Position numbers and translations under genes: made by a program. The notes beneath the pieces are model-generated. The model saw nothing but the letters and a program-made list of their open reading frames with translations, was not told the DNA's origin and did no database searches. From the NCBI GenBank assembly GCA_964030785.1, contig OZ034975.1, positions 16,347,642 to 16,411,641 on the forward strand: a stretch of DNA of 64,000 nt, written 5' to 3'. Of this stretch, positions 12,235 through 24,030 are shown in pieces (position 1 is the first letter of the stretch; every line of letters starts with the position of its first letter). Origin of the DNA: Siderastrea siderea. Its lineage: Eukaryota; Cnidaria; Anthozoa; Scleractinia; Rhizangiidae.

Positions 12235-12572
12235 GGTGCTTGCCATTATGCCAGACGAACCGGTCAGAAACCAGTGGAGGTAACCAAGGCAAAATGGAAC
12301 TATATTGTTCTATAGAAACAAATTTCCGACCAGACCGTAGCGTTCCATGTACGTTTCGACCGAAATTTCGATTACCCCTCAGTAAAGTGGGACTGGAAGC
12401 GAGAATTTTTGAAAATGGAACAAGAGGTTTCGGTCATACCACACCGACTGGTCAAAAAGGACAACCTCCGGAGGTGGATAAGTTTTTCCGGAAATTTTCC
12501 ACCTGGACCGAAGCGTTCCATCTATGTTTCGACCAAAATTTCCAGAAATTTTAGCATAATGGCAAGCACCCC
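12234..12572. mobile_element. MITE with GGGTGCTTGCC ends
   Basis: Starts GGGTGCTTGCCATTATGC and ends with its inverse, GCATAATGGCAAGCACC. The interior repeats a GGAAATTT...ACC(T)GGACCG(A)AGCGTTCCAT motif, so about 340 bp is largely internally repetitive. The reading frame 12240-12554 lies wholly inside and is not a gene. A short flanking TTAG/CTAG could be an imperfect 4-bp target duplication. Confidence 0.7.
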
Positions 12573-13476
12573 TAGTGTTGAACTAGATCCGTGCCCGGCT
12601 GCAGGTCATCTAGACACTATCTTTTTTAAACTCTTCCAAATCTCATTTGTTTTTAGATTCCAAGTGTGACCTATCTTCCGCCATTCCAACGGCTGAAATA
12701 ACAAGGTTAAGAGGTATGTTTGATGTAAGTCACTTGCTATTTAACAGCTGTCATAAGTATTTCAGCTAGACGGCAACCGAACGAAACCATCACACAGAAC
12801 TGAAACAACCGCCAAATTTGGTTTCTTGCGAGGAGTCACGCTTAAATGCTTAAAGCCTCCACCACGACTGCCGGAGATATGTCTGTAGACCATAAACTCG
12901 AAATATTGGACGATCCTTTACTACTAAGCTTGAGCAGAATCAGGGAAAAAGGCCTTGCACTATCATGTTCTGTCCCTAGCTTTTAACTGTCCCCCGATAA
13001 ATGTGTAAAGGCCTGGGTACGAGGCCGGTGTACATCTATGAAAGTTGTGTTTTCCGTAAGTACAAAGAGAAAACAACTCATAGAACCCATTTCCTGAATG
13101 TGCGTTGAGGACAAAACCTTACCGTACTACTCCTTGTGTTACTCCTGTTGGTAAAAACGTCACTGTTAAGCATAATTTATTCAATAATTTATTTCTTTAC
13201 TTATTTCTCTTTCTTTATTCGGTTTGTTAGTTAGTCATTAAGTAAATTAGCTACTTAGTACTTAGATATTTGCCACACATACATACACACGCTACGAAAA
13301 AGGTAAATACATTACGAAAGTGGCAAGGAGGCATGAAGGAAACCGTAAGGCTTATGAATTATTAAGCCACCTATATCTAAAAATACAGATGCTTATCAGG
13401 AAAATAATTAAATTGAGTTATCAAAACGACGGCATCAAACTGTAAACTAAAGAGTAGTTTTTAAACATAAAAGACT
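12573..13476. other. No gene recognised
   Basis: No reading frame of note on either strand. TTTATT-rich stretch at about 13180-13220. I see no inverted ends. Confidence 0.4.
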
Positions 13477-14787
13477 TCAGGAGGCTCGCAACAGTTTTTT
13501 TGACCTTGGAGTGTATCTTTTGAAATCAAAATTTCGCATAGAACATAAACTTCGATTTCCTCAATACTACACCGCCTTTTCAACATATGATCAAAGTTTA
13601 TTTTCTCGTTAGCAACCAAAGTTTATTTTCTCGTTAGCAATCTCCACAGCAACGGTAATGGTCAACCCCTCATTTTAAATAATGTCGAATATCTCGAAAC
13701 CTTAGTCAGACACTTTATGACGAAACTTGAACTATTTGAACTACTCAACCTACACAACTTGTATGCGAAATTAGGGGAAAATCTGTTAGAGCGTTTTCAA
13801 GTAAATCATGATTCATTTTTTACGAGCTGATTTTGGTCATTCCTTCAATTTTCTCCAATATTTCAAGAAACATAAAACGTAACACTTTCTCTATTTAGTT
13901 GAAAGATCTTTTTTTGATATCAAAACATTCTCAGATAAATGTGATGTTCCATTTTGTTTTAGGCTGAATAAACACTTCTGTTATTAGATAAGAAGGCTGA
14001 ATCTCGGTCAAGTTTCAGTCGTTATTAACTTTCAACGAGCCACAGTTTTATTTTGTTTTTCCTGGTCTATTTCACGGTTATTCATGTTCAGTGAACATTC
14101 ATACACGCCGCACTTGTGTCCTCTCGTGCGTTTATAATTCCTTCTCATAATAAAAAAAAATATATTTGTCTTCTGAACTTGTTTCTCCGTTATTTTTCGG
14201 CCCCGGTGTAATGCCATCGTGGGCGTTAACATGTATGCAATCCGTAATTAAAAATGCTAAAACGTCAGTCAGTATTTAAAGAATAATGGAAAAGAGTCTC
14301 CAGGAAGAAGCTCAGAAGACGAAAAATTTTTGTTATTATGAGAAGGAATTACAAATACACGAGAGGACACAAGGACAGCGTGTATAAATATTCATTGCAC
14401 GTGAACAACCGTGAAATAGACCAGGAAAAACAAAATGAAACTGTTGCTCGTTGAAAGTTAATAAGGACTGAAACCTGACCGAGATTCAGCCTTCTTATCT
14501 AATAAATGAAGTGTTCATTCAGCCTAAAACTCACTGGAACATAAAAAAACAATTATTATTCTAACGGCAATCAATTTAAGAGAAAAATCTGTCTGGGCAG
14601 TTTAGAAATATTGTCCATTACCGTTGCTACGGTGACAGTTGTTGCTAGGAAACCAATGAAAAAATAAACTTTGGTCATATGTTGAAAAAGTGGTGTAGTA
14701 TCAAGAAATCGAAGTTTATCTTCTATGCGAAATGTTGATTTCAAAAGATACACCCCAACGTCAAAAAAACTGTTTCGAGCCTCCTTA
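13477..14787. mobile_element. Large inverted-repeat (foldback) element
   Basis: The outer arms pair 13480-13650 with 14630-14787 (GGAGGCTCG...; AACAGTTTTTTTGAC). The inner arms pair about 13960-14185 with 14290-14525, including AGAAGGCTGAATCTCGG and AGAGGACACAAG. The left arm carries about 200 extra bases (around 13680-13900). The two short minus-strand reading frames (14032-14232 and 14571-14753) lie in the arms and have no known motif. Likely a non-autonomous DNA element; no clear target duplication. Confidence 0.7.
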
Positions 14788-15660
14788 AAGTATGTTTTTT
14801 TTGAAAGAAGTATTAGAAATTGGATTAACTACACGAGATTTCAGAGAATTTTAAAACTCAAGACCTTGGTAGTATATATAACTTGCCTAATAATTGTTTT
14901 ATAGAGAGGAAACAATAAAGAAAGCCAAAGCCTAAATTCTGCTTAATTTGCACGGAAGCGTTTGATACTCTTTGTAACGTTTCACAACTGGGGTTAGCTA
15001 TTTTTAGGTTTTGTTCTAGCTTTAGATTTATTTCCGAAAGCGATTACTGTTTTGAAGTGAGGTTCACTTCTCCAGAGACCAGAGACCTGTCGGCTCGCCT
15101 ACTTTTCACCTGCCGGTGCCCTGATTTTTATTCCTTCTCATTTCCAGCCCAAGCAAACAAACTGTGGTTTCATCTTATCTGGCTCGACGAATATAGCTGG
15201 ACGATTATAAACGACCTCATAAGCTTTACGCTTTAATTTCCATCGTGTCTTAATAAAGGTTTTACTCACTTCCTTACTTATTTACTTACTCAATTTTAGA
15301 AAACTATTAAGATCTACCAACTTTTGAGAGTGTTGTAAGAGTTATAAATTTACACTGCTGAGCGTATAAGTAAACTTTTGTGTCACTGGGCTATGCGTCG
15401 GTTAAGGTAATCTTCAACTCGGTTTTGAAAAATAGCAAAAACAACAACAACAACAACAACACGTCATCCCTTCTCTTCTCAGATTAATTTTGCCAACCCC
15501 TCCCTTTGTCAATATATCATAATTTCAAGATCCTTTTAATAAATCATCTTCATTTCCTCCTAACACCCTATCCCTTGTGATACATTATAAATAAAGACTG
15601 ACATAAGATACAAGGTAGTAGCTCATGGATCAATGGCGGATGGTTAGTAATTAAAGAGGT
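14788..15660. other. No gene recognised
   Basis: No supported reading frame. A short CAA microsatellite lies at about 15437-15461. Confidence 0.4.
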
Positions 15661-16639
15661 ATTGGTTGAGGTCCCACTAGCACATCTGACAACGGTGTTA
15701 CAACGGTGTCCGTAGGTTTTGAGTGTGGCCGTGTATTTTTATGCTATCAGTGTCAGTGTTTGTTGCTTAGGTTACGCGGGAAAATCAAAGCATTTTTACA
15801 ATGCTGTTTACAACTCTGAAAGTACGATTTATCTGGTGTCTATCTAAATCCACTCGAGATGAACCAATCATTAGTTTACATAACAAGAGGTGTTTGATAA
15901 CAAAATTTTAAGCGCCAAAAAGATCTGGTTTCATCATATTTTTCCGTCTGCTTTAAGCAAAAGAAACCACCGCTAAGGACTAAAGACTTTGTTGAAACAG
16001 GCGCGGTTAAATGGACAGGAATAACGACATGACGACTCCAGGACCTTCACGCAATTGGGAATGGTATATTTTGTCCTATTTTTATCGTTTTTTCTGCAAG
16101 ATTTTAGTGCTCTTTCTGAATTGTTTGGGCCACAGTGGTCGTGTATAATGGCGGAAAATTAATTTGCCATTTCTTTAAACGTTTCAGGGCCAATTATGGT
16201 TCAAATGGCTTTGTTCCACAACTGCCGTTTAGCTCACTAGAGTTTCCATACCTGTTGACCGCGGTCAAACGAGAAAAATAAGAAAAGTACTTCAAAGATA
16301 AGGGAATTATTTTCACTGTTCAAAGTTTGATACTTTACCAGTATCCTGTTGATTTACTAAAATGTTTTGAACTTTACTAAAAAAGTTCTAAATGTTTGTA
16401 AAACGGGAAACGGACTTGTCTGCGTCATTGTTAAAGTAATTTTGTTCAGGTGCGGAACGTTTAAATAGCAAAAAAACTCGTTTATTTGAGAGAAATGGTA
16501 TATTTACACTCACCCACTATTTTATATATCCTTGCTCATATTTCGACTGCATCGTGTATGAATCTTACGAATTGAAACGAAAAAACTGTCTCAGACGTTT
16601 GGCCGCGGTGGACCATACCTACATTCTCCTCCTTTTCCC

Positions 16640-17433
16640 ATGAATTTTCCATCGTCCTCTAGCCAAACTGGGACACAAAGTGCTTTGCCACTACCGACGC
16701 CAAGTTCTCCACCGACAACTCTCCAAGCAATTGAAACCCCTGTATCAGGATCAGCAGCAACAAGAACAAGTGCAAGTGCACCAAAGCGCTCCCCAGCCTG
16801 GAGCGACTTAGAAGAGGGAAAAGGGGGCAGACCATGTGGGCCATGATTGCAGGGAAATTAGAAGAGAGCATGAAGGAATTCGGCTGCAGCAATGATAGAA
16901 CGCCTCAGAAGGTAAAAGAGAAGTTTTTCAACCTGATGCGGCGCTATAAGCAAGCTAAAGACAAAATTAAAACCTCGGGAGCGGGAAGTGAAGACATGGA
17001 GACATGCCCACATTTTGACGTCCTCGACGAGTTTATGGGCTCCAGAGACATCGTAAATCCACGTTTCGTTTTGGAAACAGCGAGCGAGACCTCTGAAAGT
17101 GGCAGGTCAACACCATCTCCAGCTCCTTCTACCTCATCCCTTGCTGATGAAGTAGACTCCAGGAATAATACATCAGGTGAGAAAACCAGAAATGCACAGA
17201 AGGATGACAACGCAGCTGGCAAGGATGTGAGCAAAATTGGAGGCAAGAGTGGCAAGGCTACCAGGAAGAGAAAGCGCCAGTCTGGGCAGACTGATGATGA
17301 CCCATGGTTGGCTTTGTTCAGAGAAAGCCAGGAACGGGAGGAAAAAATGATGGAAGCTCTAGAGAGAAGTGAAAATAATTTTAAAGATCTCTTCCTAAGT
17401 GCTATAAAAGAGTTCGGAAAAATGGTTAAGTAA
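16640..17433 (+). pseudogene. Harbinger Myb/SANT-like DNA-binding protein
   Basis: PIF/Harbinger elements encode, besides the transposase, a Myb/SANT- or MADF-like protein thought to help the transposase enter the nucleus and bind the element ends. Here a Ser/Pro-rich start (16640 on) runs into the first helix SPAWSDLEEG, then the frame shifts near 16825; the second part (from 16834) continues TMWAMIAGKLEESMKEFG and TPQKVKEKFFNLMRRYKQAK, the rest of the DNA-binding domain. The centre of the domain seems shortened at the shift, which suggests a small deletion. A Ser/Thr-rich linker, a basic stretch (TRKRKRQ) and a coiled-coil tail (REKMMEALERSENNFKDLF) follow to the stop at 17433. A short upstream exon at 16011-16063 (MDRNNDMTTPGPSRNWE, then a GT) is possible but its join was not resolved. 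Confidence 0.75.
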
Positions 17434-17687
17434 GATTGAAAGAAAGATGGTTGTTTTCTTTCTGTTTCTGTTTTCAATGACAGGGAAGGCATAAAATGTA
17501 AAATCAGTGCTAGGTTTGTTGACAATCCGATCAACTTTTACAGCCTCTGGCAACACATGTAAACGTATTTTTTCCTCATGGCTATCACTAAGCGTACTAT
17601 ATGACACAGTATTCAATGTAAGATGAAATAAAGCTCCAAATAACAGTTTACAAATCGAGTTATTAAGATGTTGAATGTCCCGGATAT

Positions 17688-18983
17688 TTAAAGGGAGTCT
17701 GCGATAGCTTGCCTTATCCTTCGGGCAGCGATGCCTGCCCTTAAGTGTCCGAAACCATCCCCATCGTCATCGTCACTGTCGTCATCATTGTCATTATCCT
17801 CGTCTTCATCTAAAAGATCTCCACATGACTGCAAATGTTATGAAGAATGCAGCATGTAATAATAGTTTTTGGCACACATGATTCCTCTAGCTGTTTCAAT
17901 AAGCAGCGCCAACGGCTTTTTAATTTACCGAACGCACGTTCAATTATAACACGTGCCTTGGATAAGCGGTAATTAAACCTCTGTTGCGCAGCTGTTAAAG
18001 CACCTGTTGTGGAAAAGGCGGTCATAAGCCGGGGACGAAGAGAGTAGGCAGGATCTCCTAGTATTAGGGGCCTAACATTAGTCCCATTAATCACTTCTAC
18101 TGGCCTCGTTAGAATAGTACCATTCTCAATCTCCCTGAAAATACGACTCAGACGGAGTACTCGAGCGTCATGTATGCTTCCTGGCCACCCAGTACTGATA
18201 TCCATGAGTAACATTCGCGAATCAGCCACAGCCTGAGTCACAATTGAATATTTCTGTTTTCTGTTGCAGCAATCAGCTGGGCATAGCAGAGGCGCTTTAA
18301 TTTCTACATGCGTGCCATCAATTGCACCTAAATCCACTTTCTCCGCAAATTTGTTAATGGTTTCTTGAACATCATCTTCATGATTAGGAAAGAAAATGAA
18401 ATCGTTCTTTCTTCTGTTTATAGCTTCACTGAAACTGTGGCATATTTTAATCACCGAAGACTTTCCAATGCCAAACGTTATCCCAGTAGATCGATAGGAA
18501 TTTCCTGATCCTAATCTCCACAGTACAATAGCTACTCGCTTCTGTACGGGAATCGCTTGTCGAACGCGAGTATTTTGGCGTTTAAATGTCGAGGGAAACT
18601 ATTCTGCACAGATAATCAAATGTTCGTCTGGAAACTCTAAAATGCCTTTTCCAAAGACTGTTCAGAAATCTGTTGTTGAGCATTTCTTCCAACCAATGTT
18701 GTGGCCGAGGGTAAACCCAAACACACCGATTGTTCCTTCGCTCCCTATGAAGCCTCAAAACCCGCGCCAGAAACATTCTTCGACGTAGAATAAATTGCCC
18801 TAGAAAAACACTGCGACAGAAATTCCTCCTTCTCACGTAAAGTATTAAAGTTAGAATAAAAAGTAAACCAGCAAGAGTATGTTCATCAGCCATCCTGCCT
18901 CTGGCATTTTTTTTGCCGCGAAATTGCAAATTGATGCTTGACAAGTTGTCAGCTATGACTTTAGTATATTTTGGGAGTGGCAT
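17688..18983 (-). pseudogene. Harbinger DDE transposase (HARBI1-like), frameshifted
   Basis: Cut-and-paste transposase of the surrounding element. The N-terminal frame (18983-18582) carries the helix-turn-helix region WVYPRPQHWLEEMLNNRF and FRVSRRTFDYLCRIVS. A one-base shift near 18590 leads into TRVRQAIPVQKRVAIVLWRL and STGITFGIGKSSVIKICH. The catalytic domain (18454-17810) has all three acidic positions: D in GAIDGTHV, D in GDPAYSL and E in IIERAFGKLKSRW. Near 17830 a second shift ends the frame early (ICSHVEIF); in the alternative frame the protein runs on as GDLLDEDEDNDNDDD to a stop at 17688-17690, giving an acidic tail. The likely start is 18983 or the internal Met at 18893. The domain is complete, so damage is recent or slight. 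Confidence 0.88.
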
Positions 18984-18999
18984 GACAGGCTTTGATCGC

Positions 19000-20203
19000 T
19001 TCAGGATTTGTTATGCAAATTAGCTGAAGGGGGATTGAATCCCCCCTCAGTTAATATTAACAGTAACTTAACGCCATGATTTGTCACCTTAAGGATTCAT
19101 AAGAATGAAACGAGGTGTTAGCTTCTTGCTGCAAAATATGAGAATGTTGACAGATAATTACAATTTATTGAGACCCGTTGATAAACAGAGAAGAGAAGAA
19201 AAAGGAAAACAAAGCGCGCAATATAATCTCCTACCGAGCCCAATTTTAGCAGCGTTCTTTATATTTCCTCTTATTTGGTCGTCCGCTAAAACCTTTTCTT
19301 GCTCTGCGGTTACCGCGGGCCTGTTTAACCGAACGGAAATAGAGTCTGGCCGCAGGTCACGCGTAATTTGTCGGATGAGATGGAGAAATTTGTTCGCTTT
19401 TTTTAACATCCTTTGCCAGGCACTTTTTTGCCCTACAACGTAAAAGCCGGCGTGGATCAAGTGTTCGCTAGAAATTTCTTGGCTTGGTTTCGTTGAATTT
19501 CTTTTCGTCTGTCCCGTTGTATGACTAATGAAAACAAGATCGGAGTGAATTTTAACCTGATTGTAGCTTATTTTTTATCAAGTAACTAAACTGATTTCTA
19601 CTCAGTCTACTAAAACAAACAAACAAACAAACAAACGAAAGTAGTTACTTCGCGGGCACAGGCGGGACAAGTACCCCTTTGTCGCTTGCATAAGACATAA
19701 GCCAAAGAGGTAGCCTGCTTGCGAGATAAATTTCAGCGCAATATTTGCTACTGTTTATTCGACCTTGTTGACGTGACTGGACATCGAAGGCCATCGGGGC
19801 ATCGCTTCTCTGGATCCTGGGCATACATCAAAGTAGCATTAACCTGGGCATTGAGTATTTCCGCTGCTTTACGTGGTTCTCGATTTCTTCTGTTTAAATT
19901 TCCCTGGACCACCAGCGTGAATGATTCCGAGATATCAATACTGATTCAAGCCGGCGTGCGTTGCGTGAGATGTGTACATCAGCTGGGTTTACATTTCACG
20001 CCGGGTGACCCTTTATAAAACAAAGTTTCCGCAAGAGCGGAGTTATCAAGACGGCGCATTAACCGTAATCTTAACTATTAGTTACATTCTAGCGTCTCCG
20101 ATAAAAAACGGGTTGCTTATTGATTCTGATTAGGTTCGGCTCATGTACACATTACGAACAATCTCTCTTTTCGCTTAGGGACAGTCGCGCGCGCGATAAT
20201 GGT
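19000..20203. other. Harbinger interior, no gene recognised
   Basis: The space between transposase and satellite. Overlapping frames on both strands (19105-19443 + and 19158-19460 -) are mutually exclusive and show no motif. An AAAC microsatellite lies at about 19613-19636. Confidence 0.4.
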
Positions 20204-21456
20204 TCCCTTGGGTATTTATATGCTACGAAAGCAAAATTAGCCGTACATATACAGAGCAGATTAATTCAGCCGTACCCTTGGGTATATGCTATGTAAAAGA
20301 GCACAGAGCGGATTAATGCGAAGGCAAAATTAACTGAGCCCTTGGGTATGTGCTACCTAAAAGGGCACAGAACAGATTAATGCGGAGAAAAAATTAACTG
20401 AACCCTTGGGTATGTGCTACCTAAAAGGGCACAGAGCGGATTAATGCGAAGGCAAATTTACTTGTGTCCTTGGGTATATGCTACCTAAAAGGGCACAGAG
20501 CAGATTAATGCGAAGGCAAAATTAACTGAACCCTTGGGTATGTGCTACCTAAAAGGGCACAGAACAGATTAATGCGAAGGCAAAATTACTTGTGCCCTTG
20601 GGTATGTGCTACCTAAAAGGGCACAGAGCAGATTAATGCGAAGGCAAAATTAACTGAGCCCTTGGGTATGTGCTACCTAAAAGGGCACAGAACAGATTAA
20701 TGCGAAGGCAAAATTACTTGTGTCATTGGGTATGTGCTACCTAAAAGGGCAAAGAGCAGATTAATGCGAAGGCAAAATTACTTGTGCCCTTGGGTATGTG
20801 CTACCTAAAAGGGCACAGAGCAGATTAATGCGAAGGCAAAATTAACTGAACCCTTGGGTATGTGCTGCCTAAAAGGGCACAGAACAGATTAATGCGAAGG
20901 CAAAATTACTTGTGTCCTTGGGTATGTGCTACCTAAAAGGGCACAGAGCAGATTAACGCGAAGGCAAAATTACTTGTGTCATTGGGTATGTGCTACCTAA
21001 AAGGGCACAGAGCAGATTAATGCGAAGGCAAAATTACTTGTATCCTTGGGTTTGTGCTACCTAAAAGGGCGCAGAGCAGATTAATGCGAAGGCAAAATTA
21101 CTTGTGTCCTTGGGTATGTGCTACCTAAAAGGGCACAGAGCAGATTAACGCGAAGGCAAAATTACTTGTGTCCTTGGGTATGTGCTACCTAAAAGGGCAC
21201 AGAGCAGATTAATGCGAAGGCAAAATTACTTGTGTCCTTGGGTATGTGCTACCTAAAAGGGCGCAGAGCAGATTAATGCGAAGGCAAAATTACTTGTGTC
21301 CTTGGGTATGTGCTACCTAAAAGAGCACAGAGCAGATTAATGCGAAGGAAAAATTAACTGAAACCTTGGGTATGTGCTACCTAAAAGGGTACAGAGGAGT
21401 TTAATGCGAAGGCAATATTACCTCTATCTGCGGGTATATGCTTCCTAAAAGGGCAC
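20204..21456. repeat. 64-bp satellite inside Harbinger element
   Basis: About 20 tandem units of roughly 64 bp, with a core of TTGGGTATGTGCTACCTAA, then GGGCACAGAGCAGATTAA and TGCGAAGGCAAAATTA. Units alternate between AACTGA(G/A)CC and CTTGTGTCC joins, suggesting a higher-order two-unit pattern in the first half. The first and last units are diverged, as expected for an array that grew in the middle. Non-coding. Confidence 0.95.
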
Positions 21457-22780
21457 TGCGATTCAACTCGAAATTGTTCCCGCCAAAACTACACGGTGAG
21501 TCACAGTCCAAAGCAATTCCTTTTACCGCTTCCACAACAGGGCCAAATTTTGAGGAGCGAGCCAACCCGTCTTTCGCACACTCTCGCTGCCGAGGCAATC
21601 TGGCATAAAGCTCAAACGACGACACAGCAAAACTATGGCTTGGTTGTCTGCAGAAGTCACAACCTCGCTTGGCGGGCTTCCGATGTATTGATGCTTAACA
21701 GTGTATTTCGTCAGGACAGTGGTGAAAATTTCGCTCTTAGCAAATTCATCTTAAGCCTTAAGCCCGTACGCAAGTTTAGTGACTACATACCAGTGCTTTC
21801 CTGGGTCCCGATTATAGCCAGTAACTCTGGAAACATGCGGATTGCGACCAAGGATACTCGGACGACTCGCGATCGACGCCATGGCTCTATTTTATCAAGC
21901 CTACCAGTGACACAGTAAACTCATTGTCCTCTGTAGATTGCTATTTCCGCTCAAGTAGAACATTAATGATTTTGTAGCCTTTTAACTTATTAGTCTTCAA
22001 CACCAATCAGATCTACGAATTGAGTCTCTTCCTGTGTGAAAGCTTTGTATATGTTGTACATTGTAGTATGGTACTTGGTAGACAATTGATTGTGGCCGGG
22101 AGGGATAATTGATGAGGGAACGTCATCAAACAAATCAAACTCAATTCAAACTGATTGGCGAGCCCGGGTTGGCGAGTACATTATTAGTGTTCGGTGTACA
22201 CCGGGTGTACAAAACGTCGAATTTCAATTTCACATGAAAGTTGAAATGCATCGCAAAATAATACGTTGTCACAAACAGAAATGTATGCGAGGTTCTATTT
22301 GACTTGTCCCCGTACTAAATACACTGTACTCTGTTTCCCAATGCATAGTCATTTGAAAACTATAAATAATACGTACATCAAGGCATAGATTTCGTCGTTC
22401 GTTATGTAGACCGTCAATCAAAAGGGACAAGTTTTGGTTTCAAAATATACCCGCACGCATCTAACTCATGCGTTTTGTTACATTTTAGTTGGCGAAATTT
22501 ATTGCCGGCAGTGATTGCACAGGCATATGCTTGATGTGTAAATTAACATGTTACAATACAATGTCAATTTATTATACCACCCGTGGGACCGAACTAACCG
22601 CAAGATCATTAATAGATTGACAGAACTTCGCGCTTTGAATTACTTCTTGCTGTGAAATCCTGAGCTCACCAAAGCTCCCCATGACCAGGAGTTGAGTTAC
22701 ACCACTGTTAAACCGTTGTCAACTCAAGAGGTTAAAACAACGTTGTAACAGCAGTGTCAGTTGCTAGTGGGACCTTAACC
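21457..22780. other. Harbinger right end, no recognised gene
   Basis: Contains a 140-codon + strand frame (21496-21918) and an overlapping minus frame (21401-21625). Neither shows a known domain. The last 100 bases are the right TIR and its similar subterminal part. Confidence 0.4.
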
Positions 22781-23215
22781 ATTATCACAAAGCTTATAGT
22801 TTGACATCGCTTATAGTGTGAGAGGTTTTAGCATAAGTTGAGAATGTTTTCTGTTCTGCATGCCACAGTAGTAGTAGAAGCAGCCCTTCTTTTTTTTATA
22901 AAGTTAGAGAATTGTATTTGCAACAGTCTTTTGTAAGAATCATTACATTCATTTCAAAAAATCGTATAGTATGTAATGAGCCAATACAAAATTGTCGTGC
23001 TTAAAATCGTGGTCTGGAGTATTTGCCATTTTTAAAATAGCATTAGATTACAAAGACACCGTACAGTAAAATTCCGATAATAATCCCCCTCAGAAAATAG
23101 CCCCCCCCCCCCCCGCCCCGAATAAAGGTATATTAAACCCGAACGGATAACATATAATAATATATAATATGTATTAGGCATAATATGCTCCGATTATAAG
23201 TCGAATACAAGTACC

Positions 23216-23345
23216 AATTAAATGTGGAGAAGATCATCGCAGTTGTAGACGCACCTTTTGCAGTTGCAAAAAGAAAGCCCCCCCCCCCCCAAAAAAAAGT
23301 CTCTTATAACCAATTGGACTAACAAGGCAACTAGGAGCTGGCTTT
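23216..23345. repeat. tRNA-derived SINE-like fragment
   Basis: The motif AGATCATCGCAGTTGTAGACGC, CTTTTGCAGTTGC and GAAAGCC matches 25554-25610; the following part (ACCAATTGGACTAACAAGGC) matches the tRNA-like sequence at 48184-48256. The tRNA middle is replaced by a C-run and A-run at 23279-23298. Upstream at 23101-23114 there is another C-run. Confidence 0.65.
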
Positions 23346-23375
23346 AGTGGTAGTCTGATATGAAATAACTCAGAA

Positions 23376-23995
23376 GTAAGAATTGCTGGTAAGACTGTCT
23401 TCTACGAGCATTGGGCAAAAGCCGGAGTAAAAAATGCCAAAAACCTCATGAATAATGATTATGAGGTCATAACTTATAGAGACTTCAAAGAGAAGCTTTG
23501 TTTTCCTGTTTCCTTCCTTGAGTTTTATGGAGTGACCTCGGCCATAAGGCCCGCTATGAAGGCTTTGATATTGAAATCGCAAAGTGAAAACCATCAAGGA
23601 ATTTCAGTACAAAAACTGATTGCAGCAACTAAGCCGATTAAATTAGCTTATGAAATTCTAATAAGTAAAAAATCTACTTGCCCTTAGAAGAGTCAGGAAA
23701 AATGGGTAAGAGATTTTAAACTTCAAGCTGTGGAGGATTTGAAGGGGACTTTCATAGATTTACTTCGAAGGATATCCACAATAAGTACTAAACTAAGGAA
23801 TTTCCAGTTCAATTTTTTCCGCAGACTTTATAGCAACAAATTCCTTTCTTTTCAAAATTCGGATATTGGATACAGCTCTTTGTTGTTTGTGCAAAACAGA
23901 CGAGGAAACACTAATTCACCTCTTCTTTGAATGCTCGGTAACAAAAACCTTTTGGGAAAGTGCGAATTCAAAGATTTTTTCATTTCAATCCATGT
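23376..23995 (+). pseudogene. L1-like LINE ORF2, C-terminal fragment
   Basis: Plus-strand remains of the end of an L1-type ORF2 downstream of the reverse transcriptase. It reads RIAGKTVFYEHWAKAGVKN, then VITYRDFKEKLCFPVSF and AATKPIKLAYEILI, a stop at 23685-23687, then KSQEKWVRDFKLQ and STISTKLRNFQF. After a frameshift near 23818 it continues ATNSFLFKIRILDTALCCLC and EETLIHLFFECSVTKTFWES, the terminal CxxC...H...C putative zinc-binding motif. The catalytic palm is absent. It is on the opposite strand to, and not continuous with, the 2871-4363 fragment. Confidence 0.82.
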
Positions 23996-24030
23996 TATAC
24001 CAACCTCACGCGTTTTAGATATGAATTAAC

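Larger units (their letters stand above)
15664..22780. mobile_element. PIF/Harbinger DNA transposon, nearly complete
   Basis: A 7117-bp element. The left end GGTTGAGGTCCCACTAGC is mirrored by the right end GCTAGTGGGACCTTAACC, and similarity continues into TGTTACAACG. The direct repeat ATT flanks it at 15661-15663 and 22781-22783; a 3-bp target duplication is characteristic of the PIF/Harbinger superfamily. It carries the two expected genes in convergent orientation: a Myb/SANT-like protein (+, ending 17433) and a DDE transposase (-, 18983-17688), each with frame damage, so this copy is probably no longer autonomous. The right half is occupied by a 64-bp satellite and unrecognised sequence, making it larger than typical family members. 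Confidence 0.9.

Noticed and set aside
12240..12554. 104-residue plus-strand frame
   Set aside because: It coincides with the interior of a 339-bp MITE with inverted ends and shows no domain.
20204..21456. Regularly spaced repeats that might suggest a CRISPR array
   Set aside because: The whole 64-bp unit is repeated, with no unique spacers, in a eukaryotic Harbinger element; it is an ordinary satellite.
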